Positions 25,029-33,263 of a DNA stretch of 51,087 bases are shown piece after piece. The notes under the pieces are model-generated. The model did no database searches, had not been told where the DNA came from, and saw only the letters and a program-made list of their open reading frames with translations. Both the position numbers and the translations under genes were made by a program. Source of the DNA: Thioalkalivibrio denitrificans (GTDB lineage Bacteria > Pseudomonadota > Gammaproteobacteria > Ectothiorhodospirales > Ectothiorhodospiraceae); assembly GCF_002000365.1 (NCBI RefSeq), contig NZ_MVBK01000062.1, positions 1 through 51,087 on the forward strand, written 5' to 3'. Numbering within the stretch: position 1 is the first letter of the stretch; each line of letters opens with the position of its first letter.

Positions 25029-26185
25029 TGCAACGCAGGCGATTACTGGTTTGGGCGCTTTCCGGGATCAGCGCCGCCCTGGTGCTCTTGGTGTGGCTTT
25101 ATGCCTATGCGGACTCTCCCCGAGCACCGGTAATGTCCGTTTCCGTATCGGGCGACGGACTCTTCGCCATATCGGTTCATCGCGACACGTCACTCGTTCT
25201 GTGGGATCTGGCAAGTAAGGACAATTCTCGCATCGCTGATGATGCCAATCTCTACTCGGCACACTTTCCCGCTGACGGGCATGTATTCCTGTGGCAGGAC
25301 ATGGAGAACGTCGTTCGACGCCAACATGTGGATGGCTCCGTGTTGGAGACCTTTGCACACGTGCCGACCTACGGGCATGTGAGTACTGCCGACGACAGTG
25401 TCTATGTCTCTTCTGACGAGCGATATGCCATACGTGTTCGGCTGGGGCAAGAAACGCATCTCTTGAAGCGCGAGGGCGGGTCCTTTCCGGGTTTCGGGAA
25501 GGTGTTGAATCTGGCAATGGACCGGGAGGGACGGTACTTGGTCACAGGGGGTTTCGGCTCACCGCATGATCGGGACCACTGGCCCCTGGATGAGCAGGCC
25601 GAGATCGGATATGAGGATCTCGTTGGAACAGTCCTCTGGTCCCTGGAAACCCTCGAACCCATCGCCAAGCTCTCCGGCAACACCGCCAAGACCCACGCCA
25701 CCATCAGCCCCGACGGGCAGTGGGTGGTCAGTGGGGATGAGAACGGGATCGGGCTGTACTGGAATACCGATCGTCCTGAAGAGCGCTTTCGGATGGCAAG
25801 CTACTTCCATGGCTTGTTCCTCGGTACTCATGAGCCCGGCGATCCCAGAAACCGGGATCGTTCAGGCCTGATTCCCGCTCCAGACGACGCCACCGATACC
25901 ACCATTGCCGTGAAATTCATCCACAACAGCCGCTACTACCTGCGCTTTGGCTACGACAGTCACTACGCCGCCCTGTTCGAAGTGGACAACCCCTGGCCGC
26001 TCAAGTACTTCGATCTGGGTAAGCGACCCTTCCCCGCCGTCTCCCAGTATTCCCGCAACCTCGCCATCGACACCGCCCCCGAGGCCGGCATCCTGGTGAT
26101 GGGGCAGCGCGACGGCTCAGGCATTCTGGTCTATCGCTTCGATCCCGAGGCACTCACCCTGGAGCGGGTCTGGGTGGGCAGATAG
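25025..26185 (+). CDS. Membrane-anchored WD40-like beta-propeller protein, candidate immunity protein
   Basis: The ATG at 25025 overlaps the vgrG stop (ATGATG), giving 386 aa. The N-terminus has three arginines followed by a hydrophobic stretch 'LLVWALSGISAALVLLVWLYAYA', a signal anchor or uncleaved signal peptide, so the rest should face the periplasm. That part shows beta-propeller repeats such as 'MSVSVSGDGLFAISVHRDTSLVLWDL' and 'ATISPDGQWVVSGDENGIGLYW'. A gene coupled to the end of an effector-bearing vgrG and coding for a periplasm-facing protein is the usual place and topology for an immunity protein against a T6SS lipase. An adaptor role is the alternative. No specific immunity family was recognised. 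The first half is noticeably AT-richer than vgrG. Confidence 0.7.
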   Translation: MMQRRRLLVWALSGISAALVLLVWLYAYADSPRAPVMSVSVSGDGLFAISVHRDTSLVLWDLASKDNSRIADDANLYSAHFPADGHVFLWQDMENVVRRQHVDGSVLETFAHVPTYGHVSTADDSVYVSSDERYAIRVRLGQETHLLKREGGSFPGFGKVLNLAMDREGRYLVTGGFGSPHDRDHWPLDEQAEIGYEDLVGTVLWSLETLEPIAKLSGNTAKTHATISPDGQWVVSGDENGIGLYWNTDRPEERFRMASYFHGLFLGTHEPGDPRNRDRSGLIPAPDDATDTTIAVKFIHNSRYYLRFGYDSHYAALFEVDNPWPLKYFDLGKRPFPAVSQYSRNLAIDTAPEAGILVMGQRDGSGILVYRFDPEALTLERVWVGR

Positions 26186-26219
26186 ACAGTCCCTTCACCA
26201 CCACACAAGGAGGTGTTTC

Positions 26220-26408
26220 ATGCTCGTACTCACACGCCGTGCAGGCGAGGCCGTTCGCATCGGAGAGGACGTGGTGATCTACGTTACGGGCGTCAACGGC
26301 TCCCAGGTCAAGGTGGCCATCGAGGCGCCCGATGAGGTGCGCATCCTGCGCGAGGAACTGCTCGCGCACCCTCCCAGAATCCGCACGAGGGATGCGGCCG
26401 TTCGTTGA
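26220..26408 (+). CDS. csrA: Carbon storage regulator CsrA/RsmA family RNA-binding protein
   Basis: This 62-aa CsrA has the RNA-contact residues Leu4, Arg6, Arg7 and Arg44 in the expected places ('MLVLTRRAGEAVRIGEDV', 'APDEVRILREELL'). CsrA dimers bind GGA motifs in mRNA leaders and usually repress translation. A very strong SD (AAGGAGGT, 5-nt spacing) precedes the ATG. It lies 34 bases after the beta-propeller gene in the same direction, so it may be cotranscribed with the vgrG operon. That placement, together with GGA-rich leaders upstream of both vgrG and the tss operon, suggests a dedicated regulator. Residues 47-62 differ from E. coli CsrA, and it may be one of several paralogues in the genome. 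Confidence 0.92.
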   Translation: MLVLTRRAGEAVRIGEDVVIYVTGVNGSQVKVAIEAPDEVRILREELLAHPPRIRTRDAAVR

Positions 26409-26478
26409 TACACGGGGTTTCCGTGCTGGCAAGTTCGCCCCGTGAGGCACCGGGTAGCGCAGGGCCATTCCGCCCGAC

Positions 26479-27819
26479 TCACTTGCCGATACAGAAGGTG
26501 GAGAAGATCCTCCCGAGGAGGTCGTCGGAACTGAAACGGCCGGTGATCTCGCCAAGGCTTTCCTGGGCGAGACGCAGATCTTCGGCGACCAGTTCGGGGG
26601 CGCGGCTCTGGGCGAGGGCGCGGCTGGCATTGGCGACGTGGCTGGCGGTTCGGTCGAGCGCGTCCAAGTGGCGGCGTCGGGCGAGGAACAGACCTTCGCC
26701 GCCAGCATAGCCCGTTTGTGCCTTGAGATGTGCGCGCAGGTGGTCCACGCCCTCCCCCGTGACCGCGCTCAGGTAGATGCGCGCATCGCGCTCACCGGGG
26801 GCCGCACCGCTGAGGTCGATCTTGTTATGCGCGGTGATCACGGGCAGCGATTTCGGGAAGCGTGCGCGCATCGCAGCCTCCGCATCGCCTTCGCCGAGGG
26901 TGTCGTCGATGACCAGCAGGACGGCGTCGGCGGTCTCGATCTCGGACCACGCGCGACGAATGCCCTCCTGTTCCACTGGGTCGTCGGACTCGCGCAGGCC
27001 GGCGGTGTCGATCACATGCAAAGGCAGGCCGTCGAGGCTCACCGTTTCGCGCAGCACGTCGCGGGTGGTGCCGGGGATGTGGGTGACGATGGCCGCTTCA
27101 CGCTGCACGAGACGGTTGAGCAGGCTGGACTTGCCGGCGTTGGGGCGGCCGGCGATGACCAGGCGCATGCCTTCGCGAAGCAGCGCGCCCTGGGACGCGC
27201 CGGCCCTCAGTGTGTCGAGTCGTTCGTCGAGCGCGTTGAGACGTTCGGCCACCTGCGCCTCACGCAGGATGTCCACGTCCTCGTCAGGAAAATCCAGGGC
27301 CGCCTCCACGGAGACACGCAGCGCCGTGAGCCTTTCCAGCAGTTCGTCCACCTGATTCGACAACGCACCTTCAAGGGCGCGACGTGCGCTGCGCGCCGCC
27401 TGGGCGGAACCGGCCTCGATGAGGTCGGCCACCGCCTCGGCCTGGGCGAGATCGAGGCGGCCGTTGAGGAAGGCGCGCTCGGTGAATTCGCCAGGGTGTG
27501 CCGCGCGGCAGCCCAGTGCCAGACAGCGCGTAAGCAGGAGGTCGAGGACCACGGGCCCGCCGTGCCCCTGGAGTTCGAGCACGTCCTCGCCGGTATAGGA
27601 ACGGGGGCCGGGGAAGTAGAGCGCGAGGCCGTCGTCGATGACTTCGCCCTCTGCGCCCCGGAACACGGCATGGATCGCGCGGCGCGGGGCGGGCAGGCGG
27701 CCGAGAACCGCCTCGGCCACGGCCGTGGCGCGGCGCCCGGAAACACGCACCACGCCGATGCCGCCGACGCCGGGCGGCGTGGCGACAGCGGCGATGGTGT
27801 CTTCGGGGGAGTCGGCCAT
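26479..27819 (-). CDS. mnmE: tRNA modification GTPase MnmE (TrmE)
   Basis: MnmE, with MnmG, installs the cmnm5 group on wobble uridine 34 of certain tRNAs. I take ATG 27819 (446 aa, begins [16 protein letters not shown]) rather than a TTG four codons upstream. The tetrahydrofolate-binding N-terminal domain carries '[12 protein letters not shown]' and '[18 protein letters not shown]'. The inserted GTPase domain has G1 GRPNAGKSS (about 224-232), G3 DTAGLRES and G4 NKID. The protein ends in the essential CIGK motif with the catalytic cysteine. It is last in the conserved rpmH-rnpA-yidD-yidC-mnmE block. Confidence 0.97.
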   Translation of the reverse strand: MADSPEDTIAAVATPPGVGGIGVVRVSGRRATAVAEAVLGRLPAPRRAIHAVFRGAEGEVIDDGLALYFPGPRSYTGEDVLELQGHGGPVVLDLLLTRCLALGCRAAHPGEFTERAFLNGRLDLAQAEAVADLIEAGSAQAARSARRALEGALSNQVDELLERLTALRVSVEAALDFPDEDVDILREAQVAERLNALDERLDTLRAGASQGALLREGMRLVIAGRPNAGKSSLLNRLVQREAAIVTHIPGTTRDVLRETVSLDGLPLHVIDTAGLRESDDPVEQEGIRRAWSEIETADAVLLVIDDTLGEGDAEAAMRARFPKSLPVITAHNKIDLSGAAPGERDARIYLSAVTGEGVDHLRAHLKAQTGYAGGEGLFLARRRHLDALDRTASHVANASRALAQSRAPELVAEDLRLAQESLGEITGRFSSDDLLGRIFSTFCIGK

Positions 27820-27871
27820 GATGGCGTCCAAGTCGGCCTTCAGGCCGACCTGCGAGTGCCCGGGAGCCGCG

Positions 27872-29563
27872 TCAGGCCTTCTTGGCCTGTTGCTCGATGT
27901 TTCGCGTGATGTACCACTGTTGCGCGATGGACAGCAGGTTGTTCACGAACCAGTAGAGCACGAGCCCGGCCGGGAAGAAGGCGAAGAAGACGGTGAACAC
28001 CACCGGCAGGGCCATCATGAGCTTCTGCTGAACCGGGTCCATGGGCGCCGGGTTGAGCTTGTACTGGGCGATCATGGTGGCGCCCATGAGCAGCGGCAGC
28101 ACGAAGAACGGGTCGCGGGTGGACAGGTCCTGTATCCACAGGATCCACGGCGCCTGGCGCAGTTCCACGCTCTCCAGCAGCACCCAGTACAGCGCGATGA
28201 ACACCGGGATCTGCACCAGGATGGGCAGGCAGCCGCCCAGCGGGTTGATCTTCTCCTTCTTGTAGAGCTCCATGAGCGCCTGGTTCATGCGCTGCTTGTC
28301 GTCGCCGTAGCGCTCCTTGAGCTGCATCATCTTCGGCTGCACGGCGCGCATTCGGGCCATGGACCGGTAGCTGGTCTCGGACAGCTTGTAGAACACCAGC
28401 TTGATGAGCAGGGTGAGGATGATGATCGACCAGCCCCAGTTGCCCACGAAGTCGTGGATCTTGTCCAGCACCCAGAACAGCGGCTTGGCGAGGAAGGACA
28501 GGATGCCGTAGTCCACGGTGAGTTCGAGGCCGGGGGTGACGGCGCGGAGCTGCTCCTGGAGCTTGGGGCCCACCCAGAAGCGGCTGGTGAAGGTGGTGGA
28601 CTCGCCGGGCTCGGCGGTCTGGGCCTCGGAGCGCATGCCGATGATGTGCTCTGGGCGCGTGGCGGTACCCACCACGCGCGTGTAGAACTGGTTGATCTCG
28701 TCCTCGAACGGGACCCAGGCGCTCAGAAAGTAATGCTGGATGATGGAGATCCAGCCGCCCTCCACGTCCTTGTCCAGGGGGCTCGTGGCCATGTCCTCGA
28801 AGGAGAGTTTTTCATAGCGGCCGTCGTGATAGGCGGCGCCGGTGAAGGTGTAGAGAAACCAGGTCTCTCGACTGGGTGTGGCGCCGTGACGCAACTGGCG
28901 GTACTGGCGTCCGATCCACGGGTCGTCACTGTGGTTCTCCACGTGATGGTCCATCTGCACCAGGAAATCGCCGCGGCGGAAAGTATACGTCTTGGTGACG
29001 CGGATGCCGGTGTCGCTGGTCCAGGTCAGCGGCACACGCAGCTCGTCCTGCCCTTCACGCAGACGGTACTCCTGTTGCGGGGCCGAGAAGATGGCATGGT
29101 GGCTTGGCGCACGGTCCTCGTGTTCGATGCCCGGCACACGGTCGTGGATCAGCCCCGACTGGGCCACGTACTGGCGCACGCGTTCGTCCAGGATGCGCAC
29201 CGGGTCATCGGGGGTTCGAAGACTGGTCGGAAAGGTGGGCAGATCGGCACGCACCAGGTCGCCGCCGCGGGTGTCGATCTCGATGTCCAGGACATCGGTG
29301 ACCACGCGGATGCGGCCGCGATCCCGTTCCGGCACGGCTTCGACGGGGACGTCCTGCGCCTCGGCAGCCGGGGCGTCAGGCAGATCCATGGGCCGCGGTG
29401 CCGGCGCCGCCTCCGGTGCATCCGGTCGGTCCCGCTCGACTTCGGCCACTTCCGCCGGGTCGACCGGGGGGGGCTGAGGGCCGTAGTCGCGCTGCCACGC
29501 CTGCCAGATGAGGAACAACACCAGCAACAGCGAGATGTAGAGGACGGGACGAAGGTTATCCAT
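27872..29563 (-). CDS. yidC: Membrane protein insertase YidC
   Basis: This 563-aa YidC has an N-terminal membrane segment ('[13 protein letters not shown]'), a Pro/Asp/Glu-rich linker (about 28-85), a large periplasmic domain (about 90-345), and the five-helix insertase core starting at '[19 protein letters not shown]', with '[59 protein letters not shown]' covering the cytoplasmic hairpin. YidC inserts and folds inner-membrane proteins, alone or with SecYEG. It follows yidD after 12 bases. Confidence 0.97.
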   Translation of the reverse strand: MDNLRPVLYISLLLVLFLIWQAWQRDYGPQPPPVDPAEVAEVERDRPDAPEAAPAPRPMDLPDAPAAEAQDVPVEAVPERDRGRIRVVTDVLDIEIDTRGGDLVRADLPTFPTSLRTPDDPVRILDERVRQYVAQSGLIHDRVPGIEHEDRAPSHHAIFSAPQQEYRLREGQDELRVPLTWTSDTGIRVTKTYTFRRGDFLVQMDHHVENHSDDPWIGRQYRQLRHGATPSRETWFLYTFTGAAYHDGRYEKLSFEDMATSPLDKDVEGGWISIIQHYFLSAWVPFEDEINQFYTRVVGTATRPEHIIGMRSEAQTAEPGESTTFTSRFWVGPKLQEQLRAVTPGLELTVDYGILSFLAKPLFWVLDKIHDFVGNWGWSIIILTLLIKLVFYKLSETSYRSMARMRAVQPKMMQLKERYGDDKQRMNQALMELYKKEKINPLGGCLPILVQIPVFIALYWVLLESVELRQAPWILWIQDLSTRDPFFVLPLLMGATMIAQYKLNPAPMDPVQQKLMMALPVVFTVFFAFFPAGLVLYWFVNNLLSIAQQWYITRNIEQQAKKA

Positions 29564-29575
29564 GAGCGGGTTTCG

Positions 29576-29815
29576 CTATCGGTGCGCGTGTTTACGTTCG
29601 TGGGTTTCGGGGACCGGATCATATCCGCCTTCGCACCAGGGATGACAGCGGCCAAGGCGGCGCACGGTGAGCCAGCCGCCACGCAGGGCGCCGTGGCGTT
29701 CAATGGCTTCGATGGCGTAACAGGAACACGAGGGCGTGAAGCGGCAATGCTGACCCACGAACGGAGACAGCAACAACCGATAGGCCTGTATCAGCAGGAT
29801 CAGGGGCTTTCGCAT
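29576..29815 (-). CDS. yidD: Membrane protein insertion efficiency factor YidD
   Basis: This 79-aa product starts at ATG 29815 ([20 protein letters not shown]). The family signature '[37 protein letters not shown]' is complete, with its conserved cysteines. YidD is a small membrane-associated protein that helps YidC-dependent insertion. A longer upstream frame exists but lacks conservation. The start overlaps the rnpA stop by 16 bases. Confidence 0.94.
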   Translation of the reverse strand: MRKPLILLIQAYRLLLSPFVGQHCRFTPSCSCYAIEAIERHGALRGGWLTVRRLGRCHPWCEGGYDPVPETHERKHAHR

Positions 29816-30168
29816 GCGGCGCTCAACCTTGCCCAGAAGCGGTCCAGGGATGCCCGGATTCGCTGGTTGTCCCAGTCTGTGACGGCCGGCCGACACATGA
29901 CAACAATATCCACCGACACAAGCTGCTCGCGGTTTCGCCGGAAGGACTCCCTCACCAGTCGCTTGATGCGCTGCCGGTCAACCGCGCGACGCGCACATTT
30001 GCGCGAGATGGCCAGTCCGAGGCGGGCGCCCTCGCCCCCGTTGTCACGCACCAGGAGCGTGAAGCCGGTGTCGTTCAGGCGCCGTGCTTGCGCGAAGACC
30101 TGTCGGTACTGGGCGGGCTGCGTCAGCCGGACCGACCGGGGAAACGCCTGCGCCCGGGACGCGGCCAA
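29800..30168 (-). CDS. rnpA: Ribonuclease P protein component
   Basis: RnpA binds the RNase P RNA, which removes 5' leaders from tRNA precursors. Conserved parts are '[17 protein letters not shown]', '[29 protein letters not shown]' and '[26 protein letters not shown]'. The usual RNR signature reads RQR here, with Gln for Asn. No ATG or GTG lies near the conserved start; TTG 30168 gives 122 aa, close to the usual 119, so I use it. The only ATG in frame, at 30270, would overlap most of rpmH. It lies 13 bases after rpmH. Confidence 0.88.
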   Translation of the reverse strand: MAASRAQAFPRSVRLTQPAQYRQVFAQARRLNDTGFTLLVRDNGGEGARLGLAISRKCARRAVDRQRIKRLVRESFRRNREQLVSVDIVVMCRPAVTDWDNQRIRASLDRFWARLSAACESP

Positions 30169-30181
30169 GAGGCGACGCGCG

Positions 30182-30316
30182 TCAGGGGCAGAGGCGAACC
30201 CGGCCCTTGGCACGCCGTGCGGCCAGGATCTTGCGCCCGGCCCGGGTGGCCATACGGGCACGAAAGCCATGGGTGCGCTTGCGGTGCAGATTGCTTGGCT
30301 GGAATGTACGTTTCAT
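30182..30316 (-). CDS. rpmH: 50S ribosomal protein L34
   Basis: This 44-codon gene encodes a product beginning [18 protein letters not shown], followed by the L34 core '[20 protein letters not shown]'. The C-terminus ends RLCP, two residues shorter than the E. coli form (RLTVSK) and with an unusual penultimate Cys-Pro. It is the first gene of the block, with a good promoter about 65 bases upstream. Confidence 0.96.
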   Translation of the reverse strand: MKRTFQPSNLHRKRTHGFRARMATRAGRKILAARRAKGRVRLCP

Positions 30317-30382
30317 GTGCGCTTGGACCGGTTGCGTTTATTCCGACGGACCGAGGGAAATGCCGCCCGGCCAAAGCGGGCT

Positions 30383-30411
30383 AAAGTACCCAGTCCGCCG
30401 CGGGCTGTCAA
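30383..30411 (-). promoter_or_regulatory. Predicted rpmH promoter
   Basis: On the minus strand a perfect TTGACA (30406-30411) is followed after exactly 17 bases by TACTTT (30383-30388). It reads rpmH and the downstream rnpA-yidD-yidC-mnmE block. The -10 box is weak. Confidence 0.55.
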
Positions 30412-30443
30412 TCCTGAGGCCCCGAAACGGCCTTGTTCAGGGG

Positions 30444-30452
30444 TGTGGATAA
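30444..30452 (-). promoter_or_regulatory. DnaA box upstream of dnaA
   Basis: TGTGGATAA on the plus strand is a perfect consensus DnaA box (TTATCCACA) on the minus strand, 77 bases before the dnaA start and next to the rpmH promoter. It is a likely site for autoregulation of dnaA. Confidence 0.7.
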
Positions 30453-30528
30453 GTGCTGGCGCTGGGGGTAGACTCTTGGGCCTTGTTTCCCCTTTTAGCC
30501 TACAGCCACCGTCACGGAGAGGTCGACC

Positions 30529-31890
30529 TTGGCCGTCAGTCCCCTTTGGCAACAGTGTGTGGCAAAGCTGGAACGAGAACTCTCGGAACAGCAGCTCAAC
30601 ACATGGATCCGCCCCCTGCACGCCATCGAGGACGATAACGCCCTGCGCCTGCTTGCGCCCAACCGTTTTGTGCTGGACTGGGTGCGGGATCATTTCTTCC
30701 AGCGCATCGACCAGGTGGTGGGAAATCTCAGCGGCAGCCGTCGCGTTCTCCTGGAGGTGGGCACCGGCGCGCCTGTGCCCGCGGGCCCAGGGGGCGGCAG
30801 CGCGTCGCCCGTGCAGGTGGTCCAGGAGGCCCCGCCGGCGCACCGGCCCGCGGCCAGCTCGCCGCAGTTCACCAACAACCTGAATCCCAATTTCACCTTC
30901 GAGAACTTTGTCGAAGGCAAGTCCAACCAGCTGGCGCGTGCCGCCAGCCTGCAGGTGGCCACCAATGTCGGCCACGCCTACAACCCCCTGTTCCTGTATG
31001 GTGGCGTGGGCCTCGGCAAGACCCACCTGATGCACGCCATCGGCAACGCGATCCTGGCCCATCGCCCCGACGCCAAGGTGGTGTATCTGCATTCCGAGCG
31101 GTTCGTCGCGGACATGATCAAGGCGCTGCAGCACAATGCCATCGACGAGTTCAAGCGCTATTACCGTTCCGTCGATGCCCTGCTCATCGACGACATCCAG
31201 TTCTTCGCCGGCAAGGAACGCTCCCAGGAGGAGTTCTTCCACACCTTCAATGCCCTGCTGGAAAGCCAGCAGCAGGTGATCCTCACCTGTGACCGTTACC
31301 CGAAGGAGGTGGATGGCCTGGAGGAGCGGCTGAAATCGCGCTTCGGCTGGGGCCTGACGGTGGCCATCGAGCCGCCGGAACTGGAGACCCGGGTGGCGAT
31401 CCTGCAGCGCAAGGCGGAGCAGACCAACGCGGAACTGCCCAGCGAAGTGGCCTTCTTCGTGGCGAAGCGCATCCGGTCCAACATCCGTGAGCTGGAAGGG
31501 GCGCTTCGCCGGGTGATCGCCAACGCCCATTTCACCGGCCGACCCATCACGCTGGATTTTGCCAAGGAGGCCCTGCGCGACCTGCTCGCCCTGCAGGACA
31601 AGCTCATCACCATCGACAACATCCAGAAGACCGTGGCGGAGTACTACAAGATCCGGGTGTCTGACCTGCATTCCACCCGGCGCAGTCGATCCATCACCCG
31701 GCCGCGGCAGCTGGCCATGGCGCTGGCCAAGGAACTCACGAATCACAGCCTGCCGGAAATCGGCGAGGCCTTCGGCGGTCGGGACCATACCACTGTCCTG
31801 CATGCGTGCCGCAAGATGGTGGAGTTGCGGGAATCGGACGCGCGTATCAATGAGGATTACACGAACCTCTTGCGCACCCTGAGCAACTGA
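30529..31890 (+). CDS. dnaA: Chromosomal replication initiator DnaA
   Basis: This 453-aa DnaA has domain I '[25 protein letters not shown]' at the N-terminus, a Gly/Pro/Ala-rich domain II (about 80-115), an AAA+ domain III with Walker A GGVGLGKT (158-165) and '[14 protein letters not shown]', and a DNA-binding domain IV ending in the signature '[14 protein letters not shown]'. The start is TTG 30529, preceded by GGAGAGG; no ATG gives the correct N-terminus. It initiates replication by binding DnaA boxes, several of which flank the gene. Confidence 0.97.
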   Translation: MAVSPLWQQCVAKLERELSEQQLNTWIRPLHAIEDDNALRLLAPNRFVLDWVRDHFFQRIDQVVGNLSGSRRVLLEVGTGAPVPAGPGGGSASPVQVVQEAPPAHRPAASSPQFTNNLNPNFTFENFVEGKSNQLARAASLQVATNVGHAYNPLFLYGGVGLGKTHLMHAIGNAILAHRPDAKVVYLHSERFVADMIKALQHNAIDEFKRYYRSVDALLIDDIQFFAGKERSQEEFFHTFNALLESQQQVILTCDRYPKEVDGLEERLKSRFGWGLTVAIEPPELETRVAILQRKAEQTNAELPSEVAFFVAKRIRSNIRELEGALRRVIANAHFTGRPITLDFAKEALRDLLALQDKLITIDNIQKTVAEYYKIRVSDLHSTRRSRSITRPRQLAMALAKELTNHSLPEIGEAFGGRDHTTVLHACRKMVELRESDARINEDYTNLLRTLSN

Positions 31891-32126
31891 GGCGCTGATA
31901 CGAGACAAGTTGTTGGCAGGCTGTGGATATCTCGGGGAGAACATGGGCCTGAAAAGTTATCCACATATCATGCACAGCCTGTGGACGGCTCCAATGACAG
32001 GTCACACACAGAAGTTTTATCCGTAACATACTGATTTTAGAATAAATAATGAAGTTGTTCCGGAATACCGGCCGAGCTTATTACTGCTATAAGCAATAAA
32101 CACTTAATAACTTTTCGGGGCCACAC
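31891..32126. other. Probable chromosomal replication origin (oriC)
   Basis: This 236-bp dnaA-dnaN gap has a perfect DnaA box TTATCCACA (31957-31965, plus), a one-mismatch box on the minus strand (31922-31930), a one-mismatch box TCATGCACA (31968-31976), and a degenerate box at 32017-32025. These are followed by the most AT-rich stretch in the window (about 32030-32120), a plausible unwinding element, with a 6-bp stem dyad at 32076-32094. Pseudomonads and relatives have oriC in the same place. Confidence 0.75.
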
Positions 32127-33227
32127 ATGAGATTCAGCATCCAGCGGGAAGGCCTGCTCAAACCCCTGCAACAGGTGATTGGTGCGGTGGAGCGCAGACA
32201 AACCATGCCGATCCTGGGCAATGTGCTGATACGGGCCGAGAACGGGCGTGTGTCGGTGACCACCACCGATCTGGAGGTGGAACTGGTGGCCCAGGTGGAC
32301 GAGGTGGATGCCTCGGATGGTGAGGTCACCGTACCGGCCCGCAAGCTGCTGGATATCTGCCGGGCCCTGCCGGAGGAGGCGCAACTGACGCTCAACGTGG
32401 ATGGCGATCGGGCGGTGCTCACTTCGGGCCGTTCGCGGTTTACCCTGAGCACCCTGCCGGCGGCTGATTTTCCGGCGGTGGATGACATCGCCGTCAGCAA
32501 GGAGCTGGAACTCTCCGAGCGTGAACTGCGCCACCTGATACTCAAGACCGCCTTCGCCATGGCCAACCAGGACGTGCGCTATTACCTGAACGGCCTGATG
32601 CTGGAAGTCGAGCAGAACGGTGTGCGCACCGTGGCCACTGACGGGCACCGCCTGGCCATGTGCGAACTGAAGACCACCATTGAAGCGGCCTCGTCCCAGC
32701 AGGTGATTGTGCCGCGCAAGGGGGTTCAGGAGTTGTTGCGGCTCCTGGAGGACAGCGACGAACGGGTGCAGCTCCAGATCGGGTCCAGTCACGTGCGGGC
32801 TACGCTGCCGGGGCTGCGTTTCACCTCCAAGCTTATCGACGGGCGCTTCCCGGATTACGAGCGGGTCATTCCCCGGGACGGCGACCAGGTCATGGTCGTC
32901 GAGCGGGAGAGCCTGCGCCGGGCCCTGTCCAGGGCGTCGATCCTCTCCAACGAAAAGTACCGGGGGATTCGCCTGGTGCTGGGCGAGGGTCAGCTGCGCA
33001 TCCAGGCCCACAACCCGGAGCAGGAAGAGGCCGAGGACGAGATCGAGGCCGACTACTCCGGCACCGCCATGGAGATCGGCTTCAACGTGACCTATCTGCT
33101 GGACGTGCTGAACACGGTGGAAGGGGATACGGTGGAAGCCACGTTCAAGGATCCCAGTTCGAGTGTGCTGTTGCGTGACCCGGGCGCCGAGGATGCCCTG
33201 TACGTGGTCATGCCCATGCGCCTGTAA
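32127..33227 (+). CDS. dnaN: DNA polymerase III beta subunit (sliding clamp)
   Basis: This 366-aa clamp protein begins MRFSIQREGLLKPLQQVIGAVERRQTMPILGN-like, the family start, and ends in 'YVVMPMRL', the C-terminal MPMRL typical of beta clamps. Three repeated clamp domains are expected across its length. The dimer encircles DNA and gives processivity to polymerase III. It follows the probable oriC and precedes recF, the standard order. Confidence 0.97.
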   Translation: MRFSIQREGLLKPLQQVIGAVERRQTMPILGNVLIRAENGRVSVTTTDLEVELVAQVDEVDASDGEVTVPARKLLDICRALPEEAQLTLNVDGDRAVLTSGRSRFTLSTLPAADFPAVDDIAVSKELELSERELRHLILKTAFAMANQDVRYYLNGLMLEVEQNGVRTVATDGHRLAMCELKTTIEAASSQQVIVPRKGVQELLRLLEDSDERVQLQIGSSHVRATLPGLRFTSKLIDGRFPDYERVIPRDGDQVMVVERESLRRALSRASILSNEKYRGIRLVLGEGQLRIQAHNPEQEEAEDEIEADYSGTAMEIGFNVTYLLDVLNTVEGDTVEATFKDPSSSVLLRDPGAEDALYVVMPMRL

Positions 33228-33237
33228 CCCGCCATTC

Positions 33238-33253
33238 GCCCCCCGCGGGGGGC
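33238..33253. repeat. 16-bp perfect GC palindrome between dnaN and recF
   Basis: A self-complementary run of G and C centred at 33245/33246, just after dnaN and 10 bases before the recF start. It may act as a weak transcription pause or reduce recF translation. No T-run follows. Confidence 0.5.
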
Positions 33254-33263
33254 CTGGATCTCA

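Noticed and set aside
26411-26444. Hairpin after csrA as an intrinsic terminator (CACGGGG/CCCCGTG)
   Set aside because: The loop is 20 bases, an alternative 5-bp stem competes, and there is no T-run.
27638-30883. 1081-codon plus-strand open frame spanning yidC, rnpA and the start of dnaA
   Set aside because: It crosses five well-supported genes and intergenic DNA and has no family motif.
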